Origin: Pedobacter cryophilus | GTDB taxonomy: Bacteria > Bacteroidota > Bacteroidia > Sphingobacteriales > Sphingobacteriaceae | Direction of reading: 5' to 3' | Length of the DNA: 64,000 nt | Assembly: GCF_005116455.1 (NCBI RefSeq) | Contig: NZ_SWBP01000003.1 | Coordinates: 62,012 to 126,011, forward strand | In this document: positions 8,606-16,122 of the stretch, piece by piece | Numbering within the stretch: the stretch's first letter is position 1 | How the letters are laid out: each line of letters starts with the position of its first letter | Program-made: the position numbers and the translations under genes | The notes under the pieces: generated by a model | What the model was told of the DNA's origin: nothing | Database searches by the model: none | Seen by the model: only the letters and a program-made list of their open reading frames with translations

Positions 8606-9483
8606 AAAGAATAGCCGTTATTGGTGCCACCGGATTGCTAGGAAAACCCGTTACACAAGAATTAATAAAAGCTGGTTTTGATGTCACGGTAATTGCCAGA
8701 GATATAGAAAATGCCAGAGATTTATTTCCACATGCACATATAGTTTACGGCGATTTAGAAGATAAAATGAGCCTTTTTGAAGCCTTAAAAGGGCAGGAGC
8801 TGGTTTATTTAAGTCTGCATATTCCTCAAAATGCTAGTCCTAAAGATTTTATGCCCGAAACCGATGGCTTACTCCATTTAATAGAGGCTGCAAAAATTAA
8901 CCATATTCAAAGAATTGCCTATTTATCATCCTTGGTGAAAGATTACCAGGGGCAAAACGGATTTAATTGGTGGGTTTTTGAGGTAAAGAAAAAAGCCGTT
9001 CAAATTTTAAAAGGAGCAGGCATTCCTTCCACTATTTTTTACCCTTCCAGCTTTATGGAAAACTTTGATAAAGGAGGTTTTATGAGCGGTAACCGAATGA
9101 ATTTGGCAGGTAAATCTAACGTTAAATTGTATTGGATTAGCGCCTCAGATTACGGAAAACAAGTGGCAAAATCGTTTGAAGTTTTAACAGATGAAAACCG
9201 AGATTACCCAATACAAGGTTTAGAGGCTTATACTTCAGAAGAAGCCGTAAAGATTTTTATAAAAAATTACCAGCTTAAAAAACTAAAGATTGTGAAAGTG
9301 CCTATTGGTTTGCTAAAAATTATGGGTAAAGTATTTAAAAAAGTAAATTATATAGCACATATTTTAGAAGCGCTCAATAAGTATCCCGAAAAATTTGTCT
9401 CTCAGCAATCATGGGACGAATTAGGTAAACCTACCGAAACCATTAAAGATTATACCTTAAGAATTCAAAAAGGAAAAGGTTAG
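8602..9483 (+). CDS. NmrA-like NAD(P)-binding protein
   Basis: This 293-residue protein starts with the Rossmann motif IAVIGATGLLGKPV (GxTGxxG) and continues with VYGDLEDKMSLFEALKGQELVYLSL and IQRIAYLSSLVKDYQG, a pattern of the atypical short-chain dehydrogenase/NmrA group. A clear YxxxK dyad is not evident (WWVFEVKKKAVQILK is the corresponding region), so it may sense nucleotides or reduce an unknown substrate. It overlaps the DsbA-like gene by 4 nt. The pairing with a thiol oxidoreductase suggests a redox function, which is inference only. Confidence 0.8.
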   Translation: MKRIAVIGATGLLGKPVTQELIKAGFDVTVIARDIENARDLFPHAHIVYGDLEDKMSLFEALKGQELVYLSLHIPQNASPKDFMPETDGLLHLIEAAKINHIQRIAYLSSLVKDYQGQNGFNWWVFEVKKKAVQILKGAGIPSTIFYPSSFMENFDKGGFMSGNRMNLAGKSNVKLYWISASDYGKQVAKSFEVLTDENRDYPIQGLEAYTSEEAVKIFIKNYQLKKLKIVKVPIGLLKIMGKVFKKVNYIAHILEALNKYPEKFVSQQSWDELGKPTETIKDYTLRIQKGKG

Positions 9484-9504
9484 AAAAGCAATACCCGTAG
9501 TGCT

Positions 9505-9580
9505 CTCGTTCCGCTAGTCCCACCATACGCTCATACGCCACAGGCATTAGGCGCAAAGGCCGGTAAACGCTGCTGTTGGG
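9505..9580. repeat. Imperfect copy of the 4.5-kb intergenic repeat, inverted
   Basis: ACGCTCATACGCC at about 9533-9545 followed by GGCCGGT at about 9562-9568 is the reverse complement of the order ACCGGCC...GGCGTATGAGCGT seen at about 4545-4584. The two copies also share GCCTG between these blocks. Nearby genes are unrelated, so this is a dispersed non-coding repeat. Confidence 0.5.
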
Positions 9581-9766
9581 TTTATTTAAGTAAATGCAAT
9601 GGTTATTAAAAAACAAGCTTCACTCAGTTATCTGCTATCTTATATGTTAGTGTAAGCGCATGCCGAATTTATTAATTAAGTGGATTTGCAAATTCACTTA
9701 GACAAAATTTAATTGTTTTAACAATCACGCAACAGAGGTTTAAAGCGGATTACAAATCCTTTTCAT

Positions 9767-9964
9767 TTGCTAGTTCGAGATGCGCTTAAGCTAACATCTA
9801 GAACAGCTTGGGTACTCATCCAAAAACCAGAAAAAGGCCAACAATATAGAAAATGTAGCTGCTGTAAAATAGGGAATTTACATACCATTGCTTTGTTTGA
9901 TAGTCGTGGGCCGCCTGTTTATTACATCGGTAATAGCCAAAATACATTTCCCTCGCTCAACTAG
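9767..9964 (+). pseudogene. Probable transposase C-terminal remnant with a zinc-ribbon-like cysteine pair
   Basis: The open stretch encodes about 65 residues. KCSCCKIGNLHTIALFDSRGPP resembles the cysteine-rich tail of IS91-type (Y2) transposases in Bacteroidota as I recall them. There is no credible start and no upstream catalytic domain, and the surrounding 690 bp (9484-10170) is otherwise non-coding. I read it as a decayed insertion-sequence end. The family call is from memory of the motif and is uncertain; the fragmentary state is more secure. Confidence 0.35.
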
Positions 9965-10090
9965 ATTTGTGGGTAAGGGATGCTATGTGCCAAAAAATCG
10001 GAAATGATGAGAAAATGAGTTGATGAACTACCTGAAAAAACGAACAGCCTGAAATTGATTGCTGAAATAGAATTCTACCAACGATAAGTC

Positions 10091-10178
10091 CATAACAAAT
10101 GTGAATATGTCCGGTTCCGTTCAACCACGGTTTCATTGTTGGCTCTCCGAGCCCAACGAAACCTTAGCTGTTATGTGC
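10091..10178 (-). other. attC-like folded site at the 3' end of the 10.2-kb gene
   Basis: CATAACA (10091-10097) and TGTTATG (10169-10175) are inverted ends of an 85-bp segment. Its core folds: GGTTTC (10129-10134) pairs with GAAACC (10158-10163), and inside it GGCTC (10141-10145) pairs with GAGCC (10149-10153) around TCC. The stop codon of the minus-strand gene lies inside the GCACATAAC end. This is how integron attC sites sit on cassettes. Against it, the arms are asymmetric (about 7 nt on one side, 31 nt on the other) and the ends do not fit the RYYYAAC core perfectly. Confidence 0.35.
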
Positions 10179-10713
10179 TGGCTTTTTCCTCATATTTTTT
10201 TTCGTTATAAATTGTCGTTAAGTAATGTTTTGCACTTTCAAATATCTTGTCGTTATTGCCTTTAATTAAACTAACATTCACAGTAAATGTCCCGTGAAAT
10301 ATTTTTGATTTAAGTCGATAAAATATTTTTGTCAAAGGATTTTTAAATAGTGAAATGTATTTCTCTTGGTCTAACAGTTTAATTGAAATATATGTCGTTC
10401 TTGTTCCGCCTAAATTTAGATCCTTTATATCTGTCCAGTCGATTTTCAGCCCAGTTTGATAGTCAATTAAACTTTTTTCAGTCAATGATAATGCAGGTCG
10501 GCCTGTAACTAATCGAATAAAGTATTTTATAATTCTTATTGCAAGAATAACAGTCAGTATTGTCATAAATAAAATGAAGGCGTAACCTTCAAATGATGTC
10601 ACTACTGTCAACAAACTTATAATGGGTATTGACATTACAAATGGAAACAATAAATAAGAAGGAATAACTATTGGATGGAAGTAAAAATTTGTAGTCGTTT
10701 TATAGTAAGTCAT
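10171..10713 (-). CDS. Hypothetical membrane protein, cassette-like context
   Basis: I do not recognise this 180-residue protein with certainty. It has two N-terminal membrane helices (IPSYLLFPFVMSIPIISLL and GYAFILFMTILTVILAIRII). These are followed by a soluble part LSLTEKSLIDYQTGLKIDWTDIKDLNLGG that looks like the PH-like fold of STM3941-type proteins. The gene is bracketed by 9-bp inverted copies: GTTATGTGC at 10170-10178, which contains its stop codon, and GCACATAAC at 10740-10748, 26 nt before its ATG. With the transposase fragment next to it, this looks like acquired DNA. Function is unknown. Confidence 0.65.
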   Translation of the reverse strand: MTYYKTTTNFYFHPIVIPSYLLFPFVMSIPIISLLTVVTSFEGYAFILFMTILTVILAIRIIKYFIRLVTGRPALSLTEKSLIDYQTGLKIDWTDIKDLNLGGTRTTYISIKLLDQEKYISLFKNPLTKIFYRLKSKIFHGTFTVNVSLIKGNNDKIFESAKHYLTTIYNEKKYEEKAST

Positions 10714-10739
10714 TACTTGTAGTGTCGTTTTTTAAGCTT

Positions 10740-10748
10740 GCACATAAC
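10740..10748 (-). other. Inverted 9-bp core site upstream of the cassette-like gene
   Basis: GCACATAAC here is the exact inverted copy of GTTATGTGC at 10170-10178. In the gene's own orientation the unit reads GTTATGTGC, gene, GCACATAAC, as an integron cassette does between two core sites. No integrase gene is present in the window. Confidence 0.35.
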
Positions 10749-10871
10749 TAGTAGATATACGCTACCTATAGCGCATATTTTTCATATATGTGATGCAATA
10801 TATCAATTGATTTTAAATATTTAAGCTGCTTAATTTTCTTTTAATTAAAATTGCTGTATGGCTTCACCCAA

Positions 10872-10925
10872 CAGTTGTCTCTGTAAACTTTGCGAAATTT
10901 CTTTGTGCTCATTGCGGTTAAAAAA
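10872..10925 (-). repeat. Inverted copy of the AACCACAGAG-type intergenic repeat
   Basis: The reverse strand reads AACCGCAATGAGCACAAAG and continues to a TTTACAGAGACAAC block, closely resembling the block at about 516-556. It ends directly before the CDGSH gene, and its TTTG at 10902-10905 could serve as part of that gene's promoter. Confidence 0.55.
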
Positions 10926-10935
10926 CCTATTTTTG
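10902..10935 (+). promoter_or_regulatory. Candidate promoter of the CDGSH gene
   Basis: TATTTTTG at 10928-10935 fits the TAnnTTTG -7 consensus, with TTTG at 10902-10905 as a possible -33 box. The 22-nt spacing is slightly longer than the usual 19-21. The ATG at 10952 follows 16 nt after the -7 box. Confidence 0.4.
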
Positions 10936-10951
10936 TTAAAAATCAAATAAC

Positions 10952-11176
10952 ATGTCTAAAACAAAACTTACGGTAAATAACAATGGCTCTTTAAAGGTAG
11001 AGGGAGATTTCGAAATTGTAGATAAAGAAGGAAACGTATATAATTTGCAAGGAAGAGAAATAGTTTCTATTTGCCGTTGTGGCTTATCACAAAACAAACC
11101 GTTTTGCGATGGTTCTCACAAAGGTCATTTTGAGCATGAAGCTGTAGCATTTGCTTTGCCTCCAAAAAAAGTTTAA
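10952..11176 (+). CDS. CDGSH iron-sulfur domain protein
   Basis: This 74-residue protein carries the complete CDGSH motif CRCGLSQNKPFCDGSH. Cys41, Cys43, Cys52 and His56 are the 3Cys-1His ligands of a redox-active, pH-labile [2Fe-2S] cluster, as in mitoNEET. There is no membrane anchor or signal, so it is cytosolic. Bacterial single-domain members are linked to iron-sulfur or redox homeostasis, but the partner is unknown. It is a single-gene transcript ended by a strong terminator shared with the convergent FUSC gene. Confidence 0.9.
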   Translation: MSKTKLTVNNNGSLKVEGDFEIVDKEGNVYNLQGREIVSICRCGLSQNKPFCDGSHKGHFEHEAVAFALPPKKV

Positions 11177-11205
11177 GTCTTAAATAATTTTTTCAAAATA
11201 TTTGT

Positions 11206-11241
11206 AACGGTAAATCAACTATTTGGTTTACCGTTTTTTTT
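11206..11241. terminator. Intrinsic terminator after the CDGSH gene
   Basis: AACGGTAAA (11206-11214) pairs with TTTACCGTT (11227-11235) and is followed by a run of T. It sits between the convergent CDGSH and FUSC genes. Confidence 0.85.
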
Positions 11242-11242
11242 A

Positions 11243-13363
11243 TCACAGTTTCTCACTAATTTTAGAAATATCATTAGAAATTTTGGTAATCATCTCTAAC
11301 TGTTCTGTAATATGTGGGTCAGATTTATTTTCTGATAAGTGAATATGTAATTTGGTTTTATTTTCTTCTGCTGGCATCTTATTTACCTTTTCAATGGCTT
11401 CTTCCAAGTAAAACCTACATTTTCTAATCAACTTTAATTGCTCTGAATTTATAGAAAATGTGTTTTCTGCAAAACTTGCTGATAAATTAGCCAAGTAAGA
11501 AGAAAGGATATGGTTAAGTACCACAAACTTGTGAACCTCTTTAATTTTATGCTGCTTATTTTTAGGCTCATTCATCATTCTTTGAAAAGCCGCCGCCAAG
11601 TTTGCCGTATGCACATAAACTTCTTTTCTTGATAATTTATATTCTATAGCAGTAATTGGAAGTAGAGATTGTCTCAAAATAATATGTTCAAAATAGCCCA
11701 AATTAGCTTTTAGAATTTTTGATAAGTGAGTTTTAATTTGGAAAGATTCCCAATGCGGGAATATGAAATAGCTAAATACGATGGCAATAAAAGAGCCTAT
11801 TAAAGTATCAATAATACGTTCGCTTGCTATTACAGTAGAATTATCGGTATTATTTATGAAGCTAAAAAATATCAGAATTAAAGGCGTCATAAAAATAACG
11901 CTCACAATGTACTTCACTCTAATAAAGCTATAGGTGATGAGCATAGAAACCAGTAAAATGATGAATTTAGCTGTTTCATCATGAATAAAAGTTAAAATAA
12001 TGGCTCCTAAAATTCCTCCAATTAAAGTTCCAATTACCCTTTCATAGTTTCTTTGTTTGGTATTGCTAAAACCAGGTTTCATAATTACCAAAATGGTGAG
12101 TAAAATCCAGTAGCTATGGTCGCCTAATGAAAAAAGTTTACCCACAAAAAAACCAATTAAGCAAACAATAGCCAATCTTAAAGAAAACTTAAAAACTCCA
12201 GATTTTAAATTCAAATTATTTTTGAATATTTTAAAATCAAAGCTTTGATGGTTCACAAATCTTGATAATTCTAAGGGCGTTGAAGTACTTTTTAAATCGT
12301 TTGTTTCCTTTTCAAAATAGTTGAAAATAACTTCGGTTCTGTTAAAGATATTTCTAAGATTGATTAATATTTTTTTTAGAATAAAAATGGAAACTCCAGT
12401 TTTTTCTAATTCATCTAACTTCAGTTTTAAATCGTCTAAATCTTTAATAGAGATGGCATGTCTTTGAGGTTTTTCTTGGTGAATAAGACAAAAACCTATA
12501 TAATCTATTTCAGTCGATAATTTTTCTATGGTGGCAGCAAAATCTAATAAAATGGTTTCGCCTTTGTACCTCTGCCTAATGGTTTCATAATCATTATGAG
12601 TGGCCATAGTTTGCTCAAAAAGATCAACCATGTCAATAAAAATCATGATCATCAATCTACCGGCATTGGTAGATTCGTTCATTAATTTTCGAGTCTTAAA
12701 TAAGGCTTCTCTCACATTATCCAAAAGCTCATTTACCTTAACTTGTTGGTCTACTAAATCTTTAAAATTATTTTCTACCGTAACAGCATCGGTGTAAAAC
12801 CTAGCCCTTAATTTTAAATATTCAGCAATTTCGCCAATGCATTCTCCTAAAGTTTGTTGAGCATATCGGTAAGGTCTAATGGTTGAAAACAAAGTACTTA
12901 GCAATAAATACCAAATGCCGCCTCCTAAAATTAAAAAGGAATGTTCAAATAATTTTAACGAAGTTCTATCAGGGCCTACGTTTAAAACCATAACAAGCAA
13001 AGCCGCAGTTCCTACAGATGCAGCTCTCACTCCGTACACATTAAACATAGAAAACAGGAAGCATAAAGCAAATATTTCAATGGCCAGTAAATATGCATTA
13101 TGGTTTATAGAAGCAGTAAGTAAGGCAGTTAAAAATATGAAGATATTGGTATAGATCATCCCGTTTTTACGGTGTAACCAAGGCCCCGGACTATCAGCAA
13201 TACTCACACATAATGCGCCAAGAGAAAGGGTTATGCCAACTTCTAATAAATCAAATTGAAAGAAAATTAAGGAGGGGAGAAGTGCGCCTAAAGTGATTTT
13301 TATACCATCAGAGAAATACTGGGTATAAACAAAGTTTTTAAAATCATCTAGGGGTTTTGTCAT
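11243..13363 (-). CDS. FUSC/YccS-type inner-membrane transporter
   Basis: This 706-residue protein has two hydrophobic blocks. The first covers about 20-165 (DGIKITLGALLPSLIFFQFDLLEVGITLSLGALCVSI and following helices). The second covers about 390-540 (FSLRLAIVCLIGFFVGKLF, YWILLTILVIMKPGFSNTKQRNYERVIGTLIGGILGAII). A cytosolic helical region lies between and a helical tail follows. The P-G-F-S-x-T-x-x-R-x-x-x-R-x-x-G-T-x-x-G signature of the fusaric-acid-resistance/YccS family is intact at about 425-447. It probably exports aromatic acids or other small organics; the substrate is unknown. It is a single gene, convergent with the CDGSH gene. Confidence 0.85.
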   Translation of the reverse strand: MTKPLDDFKNFVYTQYFSDGIKITLGALLPSLIFFQFDLLEVGITLSLGALCVSIADSPGPWLHRKNGMIYTNIFIFLTALLTASINHNAYLLAIEIFALCFLFSMFNVYGVRAASVGTAALLVMVLNVGPDRTSLKLFEHSFLILGGGIWYLLLSTLFSTIRPYRYAQQTLGECIGEIAEYLKLRARFYTDAVTVENNFKDLVDQQVKVNELLDNVREALFKTRKLMNESTNAGRLMIMIFIDMVDLFEQTMATHNDYETIRQRYKGETILLDFAATIEKLSTEIDYIGFCLIHQEKPQRHAISIKDLDDLKLKLDELEKTGVSIFILKKILINLRNIFNRTEVIFNYFEKETNDLKSTSTPLELSRFVNHQSFDFKIFKNNLNLKSGVFKFSLRLAIVCLIGFFVGKLFSLGDHSYWILLTILVIMKPGFSNTKQRNYERVIGTLIGGILGAIILTFIHDETAKFIILLVSMLITYSFIRVKYIVSVIFMTPLILIFFSFINNTDNSTVIASERIIDTLIGSFIAIVFSYFIFPHWESFQIKTHLSKILKANLGYFEHIILRQSLLPITAIEYKLSRKEVYVHTANLAAAFQRMMNEPKNKQHKIKEVHKFVVLNHILSSYLANLSASFAENTFSINSEQLKLIRKCRFYLEEAIEKVNKMPAEENKTKLHIHLSENKSDPHITEQLEMITKISNDISKISEKL

Positions 13364-13421
13364 TATTAATTAATCCAATATAATGTTTATTTAACTACCT
13401 TGTAAATGATAACCTTTTTTT

Positions 13422-14147
13422 ATGAAAAAAATTACCCTTTGTATTTGTGCTTTATTGGTATTAATCTCCGTTTTTTCATTTCATGCTAAAAAAAATGAAA
13501 AGCAAGTATTAGTTTTTTCACTCACTAAAAAATACCGACACAAAAGTATCGAAAAAGGTATTGAAGCCATTAGAAAAATTGGTTTAGCGCAAAATTTTTT
13601 AGTGATTGCTACCGAAGATCCAAGTTATTTTAATGAAGAACAGTTAAAAAGATATAAAGCAATAATTTTTTTGAGCCCAACGGGCGATAGTTTATTTAAC
13701 GATCAGCAAAAAGCAGCTTTTAAAAACTATATCAACAGGGGAGGTGGTTTTATTGGAATTCATGCCGCCACAGATTGTAATTATGAGTGGGAGTGGTATG
13801 GTAAATTAGTAGGGGGTTATTTTCAAAAACATCCAAAAATTCAGGAAGCTAAACTGGAGATTTTAGATGATAAACATTTAGCTACAAATGGTTTAAAAAA
13901 TCCTTGGATAAGAACTGATGAATGGTATAATTTCAAAAAAATGAATCCTAGTGTAAATGTCTTAATCAATTTAGATGAAAAAAGTTATACAGGTGGAACC
14001 ATGGGCGCATCGCATCCAATAGCTTGGTATCATAAATTTGATGGAGGAAAATCTTTTTATACAGGTTTAGGCCATACCGAAGAATCTTATAAAGATGCTT
14101 TGTTTTTAAAACATTTAGCCGGAGGAATTGCCTACGTCTTAAAATAA
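13422..14147 (+). CDS. ThuA-domain protein, exported
   Basis: This 241-residue protein has an N-terminal signal sequence (MKKITLCICALLVLISVFSFHA) followed by a ThuA-like glutamine-amidotransferase fold. KQVLVFSLTKKYRHKSIEKGIEAI, AIIFLSPTGDSLFNDQQKAAFKNYINRGGGFIGIHAATDCNYEWEWYGKLVGGYFQKHP and SHPIAWYHKFDGGKSFYTGLGHTEESY are the diagnostic blocks. ThuA proteins are tied to sugar utilisation (trehalose, 3-keto sugars), but the reaction of exported single-domain members is unsettled. It stands alone; a DEAD-box gene follows 59 nt later. Confidence 0.88.
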   Translation: MKKITLCICALLVLISVFSFHAKKNEKQVLVFSLTKKYRHKSIEKGIEAIRKIGLAQNFLVIATEDPSYFNEEQLKRYKAIIFLSPTGDSLFNDQQKAAFKNYINRGGGFIGIHAATDCNYEWEWYGKLVGGYFQKHPKIQEAKLEILDDKHLATNGLKNPWIRTDEWYNFKKMNPSVNVLINLDEKSYTGGTMGASHPIAWYHKFDGGKSFYTGLGHTEESYKDALFLKHLAGGIAYVLK

Positions 14148-14173
14148 TAATTAAATGAGTTTTATTAATTGGC

Positions 14174-14181
14174 TATCTTTG
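14174..14181 (+). promoter_or_regulatory. Candidate -7 box TATCTTTG before the DEAD-box helicase
   Basis: The octamer fits TAnnTTTG and lies 25 nt before the TTG start at 14207. No clear TTTG is found 19-21 nt upstream. The position supports a start at or near 14207. Confidence 0.35.
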
Positions 14182-14206
14182 GCGTTTATTATAAAATCTC
14201 AATATT

Positions 14207-15337
14207 TTGAATACTTTCCAAGATTTAGGAATTTCTAGTCAGTTTGTTAAAGCGCTAGAAGAAAATCATATTAATACACCCACAGAAATTCAGCAAAAAG
14301 CAATTCCATTTTTATTAAAAACTGGAACAGATTTTATTGGTCAGGCACAAACCGGAACCGGCAAAACTGCTGCTTTTGGCTTACCTATATTAAGCAGAAT
14401 TGACCCTGAACTGCAAAAAATACAAGCTTTAGTGATTTGTCCGACTCGCGAATTGGCACAACAAATTGCTAAACAGCTTTTTAAATTCACAAAATACGCC
14501 GATTATAAAATATTTACTGAAGCAGTTTATGGTGGCGAAAAAATTGATATTCAAATTGGTAAATTAAAGCGTCCAACTCATATTGTTGTATCTACGCCAG
14601 GCAGGTTAATAGACTTATTAGAAAGAAAAGCCATTGATTTAAGCAAAGTAAAAACTATTGTTTTAGATGAGGCTGATGAAATGTTAAGTATGGGCTTTAA
14701 AGCTGATATTGATAAGATATTAACTTTCACATCCGGAAAAAGTAATACTTGGCTTTTCTCTGCTACTATTCCTTTGGCATTAAAAGAAATCATAGACGAA
14801 TTTATGGCTGATGATGCTTTTAGAATTGAGGTTGATAAAGAATCTATTGTAAATCAAGATATTAGCCATCAATATGTGATTTGTGATATTAAAGATAAAG
14901 TAAACGTTTTGAGTAAATTTCTTCAGGAGATGAAAGACCAAAGAGGAATTATTTTTTGTAGAACTAAAGCTGGCGCACAAACTTTAGCCAAACAACTTAT
15001 TGCTAAGAATATTTTAGCCGAAGCCATTCATGGTGATTTGGGGCAAAGAGACAGGGAAAAAGTAATGCGTGGATTTAAAAATAAACGCTTGCAAATTTTA
15101 ATTGCTACCGATATTTCTGCTAGAGGTATTGATGTAGATAGCCTATCTTATGTGCTTCATTATCAGTTACCTGATCAGTTAGAATATTATACACATAGAA
15201 GCGGTAGAACAGCAAGAGCCGGTAAACAAGGTTTTTCTTTGGCTTTTGTAGCACCTTCAGAATTAAGTAAAGTGACAGAAATTTCTAATGCTTTACACAT
15301 CTCATTTGAGAAAATTGATATTTCATTTAGATCATAA
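14207..15337 (+). CDS. DEAD-box ATP-dependent RNA helicase, TTG start
   Basis: This 376-residue helicase has all core motifs: Q motif (TPTEIQQKAIPFLL), I (AQTGTGKTAAF), Ia (PTRELAQQ), Ib (TPGRL), II (DEAD), III (SAT), IV (GIIFCRTKA), V (ATDISARGID) and VI (HRSGRTARAG). It lacks the long basic C-terminal tail of cold-shock helicases, so it is a minimal RhlE-like enzyme that unwinds RNA duplexes. The start is unusual: a TAA at 14192-14194 closes the frame upstream and no ATG exists before the Q motif, so TTG at 14207 (encoding MNTFQDLGIS) is the probable start. Confidence 0.92.
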   Translation: MNTFQDLGISSQFVKALEENHINTPTEIQQKAIPFLLKTGTDFIGQAQTGTGKTAAFGLPILSRIDPELQKIQALVICPTRELAQQIAKQLFKFTKYADYKIFTEAVYGGEKIDIQIGKLKRPTHIVVSTPGRLIDLLERKAIDLSKVKTIVLDEADEMLSMGFKADIDKILTFTSGKSNTWLFSATIPLALKEIIDEFMADDAFRIEVDKESIVNQDISHQYVICDIKDKVNVLSKFLQEMKDQRGIIFCRTKAGAQTLAKQLIAKNILAEAIHGDLGQRDREKVMRGFKNKRLQILIATDISARGIDVDSLSYVLHYQLPDQLEYYTHRSGRTARAGKQGFSLAFVAPSELSKVTEISNALHISFEKIDISFRS

Positions 15338-15357
15338 ATTGATATTTATTTGAGTTG

Positions 15358-16065
15358 ATGATAAAAAAAAGCGTCGATAAACTTATTGATAAATACGTTT
15401 CTGATAAGGAATTAAAGCCTTATTATTTTAAAATTTCAATTTGTTCAGTCACTTTTTTAATCAGTTTAATATCCTTTGTTAGTTTATACATTTTGCTGTA
15501 TTTCAATTCTTTAAATGAATTTGATGAGCAGGTTTCCAGCGCTTTTGTGTCGCTAAGATCGCCTTTTGGCACTAAAATAATGAAATTTATAAGCGAAGCA
15601 GGAGATGCTTTGGGCTACTTATTCATAGTTTTTCTTACAACTATGATTTTATTTTTTAAAAAGGTTTGGAAATTAGCTCTACAAGGCGTTTTAATACTCA
15701 TTCTTGCATCTGGCTTAAATATATTATTAAAGGGATTTGTAGCCAGACCAAGGCCATTTGAAGATTCATTGGTTTATGCAAGTTTCTATAGTTTTCCAAG
15801 CGGCCATGCCATGAGTGCCATGGTATTTTATGGTTTTTTAATTCACATTGTTTTCTCTTTAGAAATTAAACCATTTTTAAAGTATCTGTTCACCTTAATT
15901 TTTGTGTTTATTAGTTTTATAATTGGCTTAAGCAGAATATACTTAGGTGTTCATTATGCATCAGATATTTTAGGTGGATACTTTGCCGGATTAATTTGGT
16001 TAATGTTTTGTCTTATGGTTATTTATAGCTTAAAAATAAGAACAATTAATACCAACAAAACCTAG
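15358..16065 (+). CDS. PAP2-family phosphatase
   Basis: This 235-residue membrane protein has five to six helices and the three PAP2 signatures. These are KGFVARPRP (K-x6-RP), PSGHA (the PSGH motif) and SRIYLGVHYASDILGG (SR-x5-H-x3-D). It dephosphorylates a lipid substrate such as undecaprenyl pyrophosphate or phosphatidylglycerol phosphate on the periplasmic face. The specific substrate cannot be read. I take the ATG at 15358, one codon after an in-frame TTG. It lies 20 nt after the helicase stop and may be on the same transcript. A second PAP2 gene lies at 25.4 kb. Confidence 0.88.
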   Translation: MIKKSVDKLIDKYVSDKELKPYYFKISICSVTFLISLISFVSLYILLYFNSLNEFDEQVSSAFVSLRSPFGTKIMKFISEAGDALGYLFIVFLTTMILFFKKVWKLALQGVLILILASGLNILLKGFVARPRPFEDSLVYASFYSFPSGHAMSAMVFYGFLIHIVFSLEIKPFLKYLFTLIFVFISFIIGLSRIYLGVHYASDILGGYFAGLIWLMFCLMVIYSLKIRTINTNKT

Positions 16066-16122
16066 TCTTTTTGTTTTGAAATAAATGTCTTATAATTAAT
16101 ATTATGTTAAGTAATATTTTCG

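Noticed and set aside
11243-13363. Short plus-strand frames inside the FUSC gene (for example 12600-12797, 12879-13154)
   Set aside because: They are shadows of a well-supported minus-strand gene, with no recognisable product or promoter.
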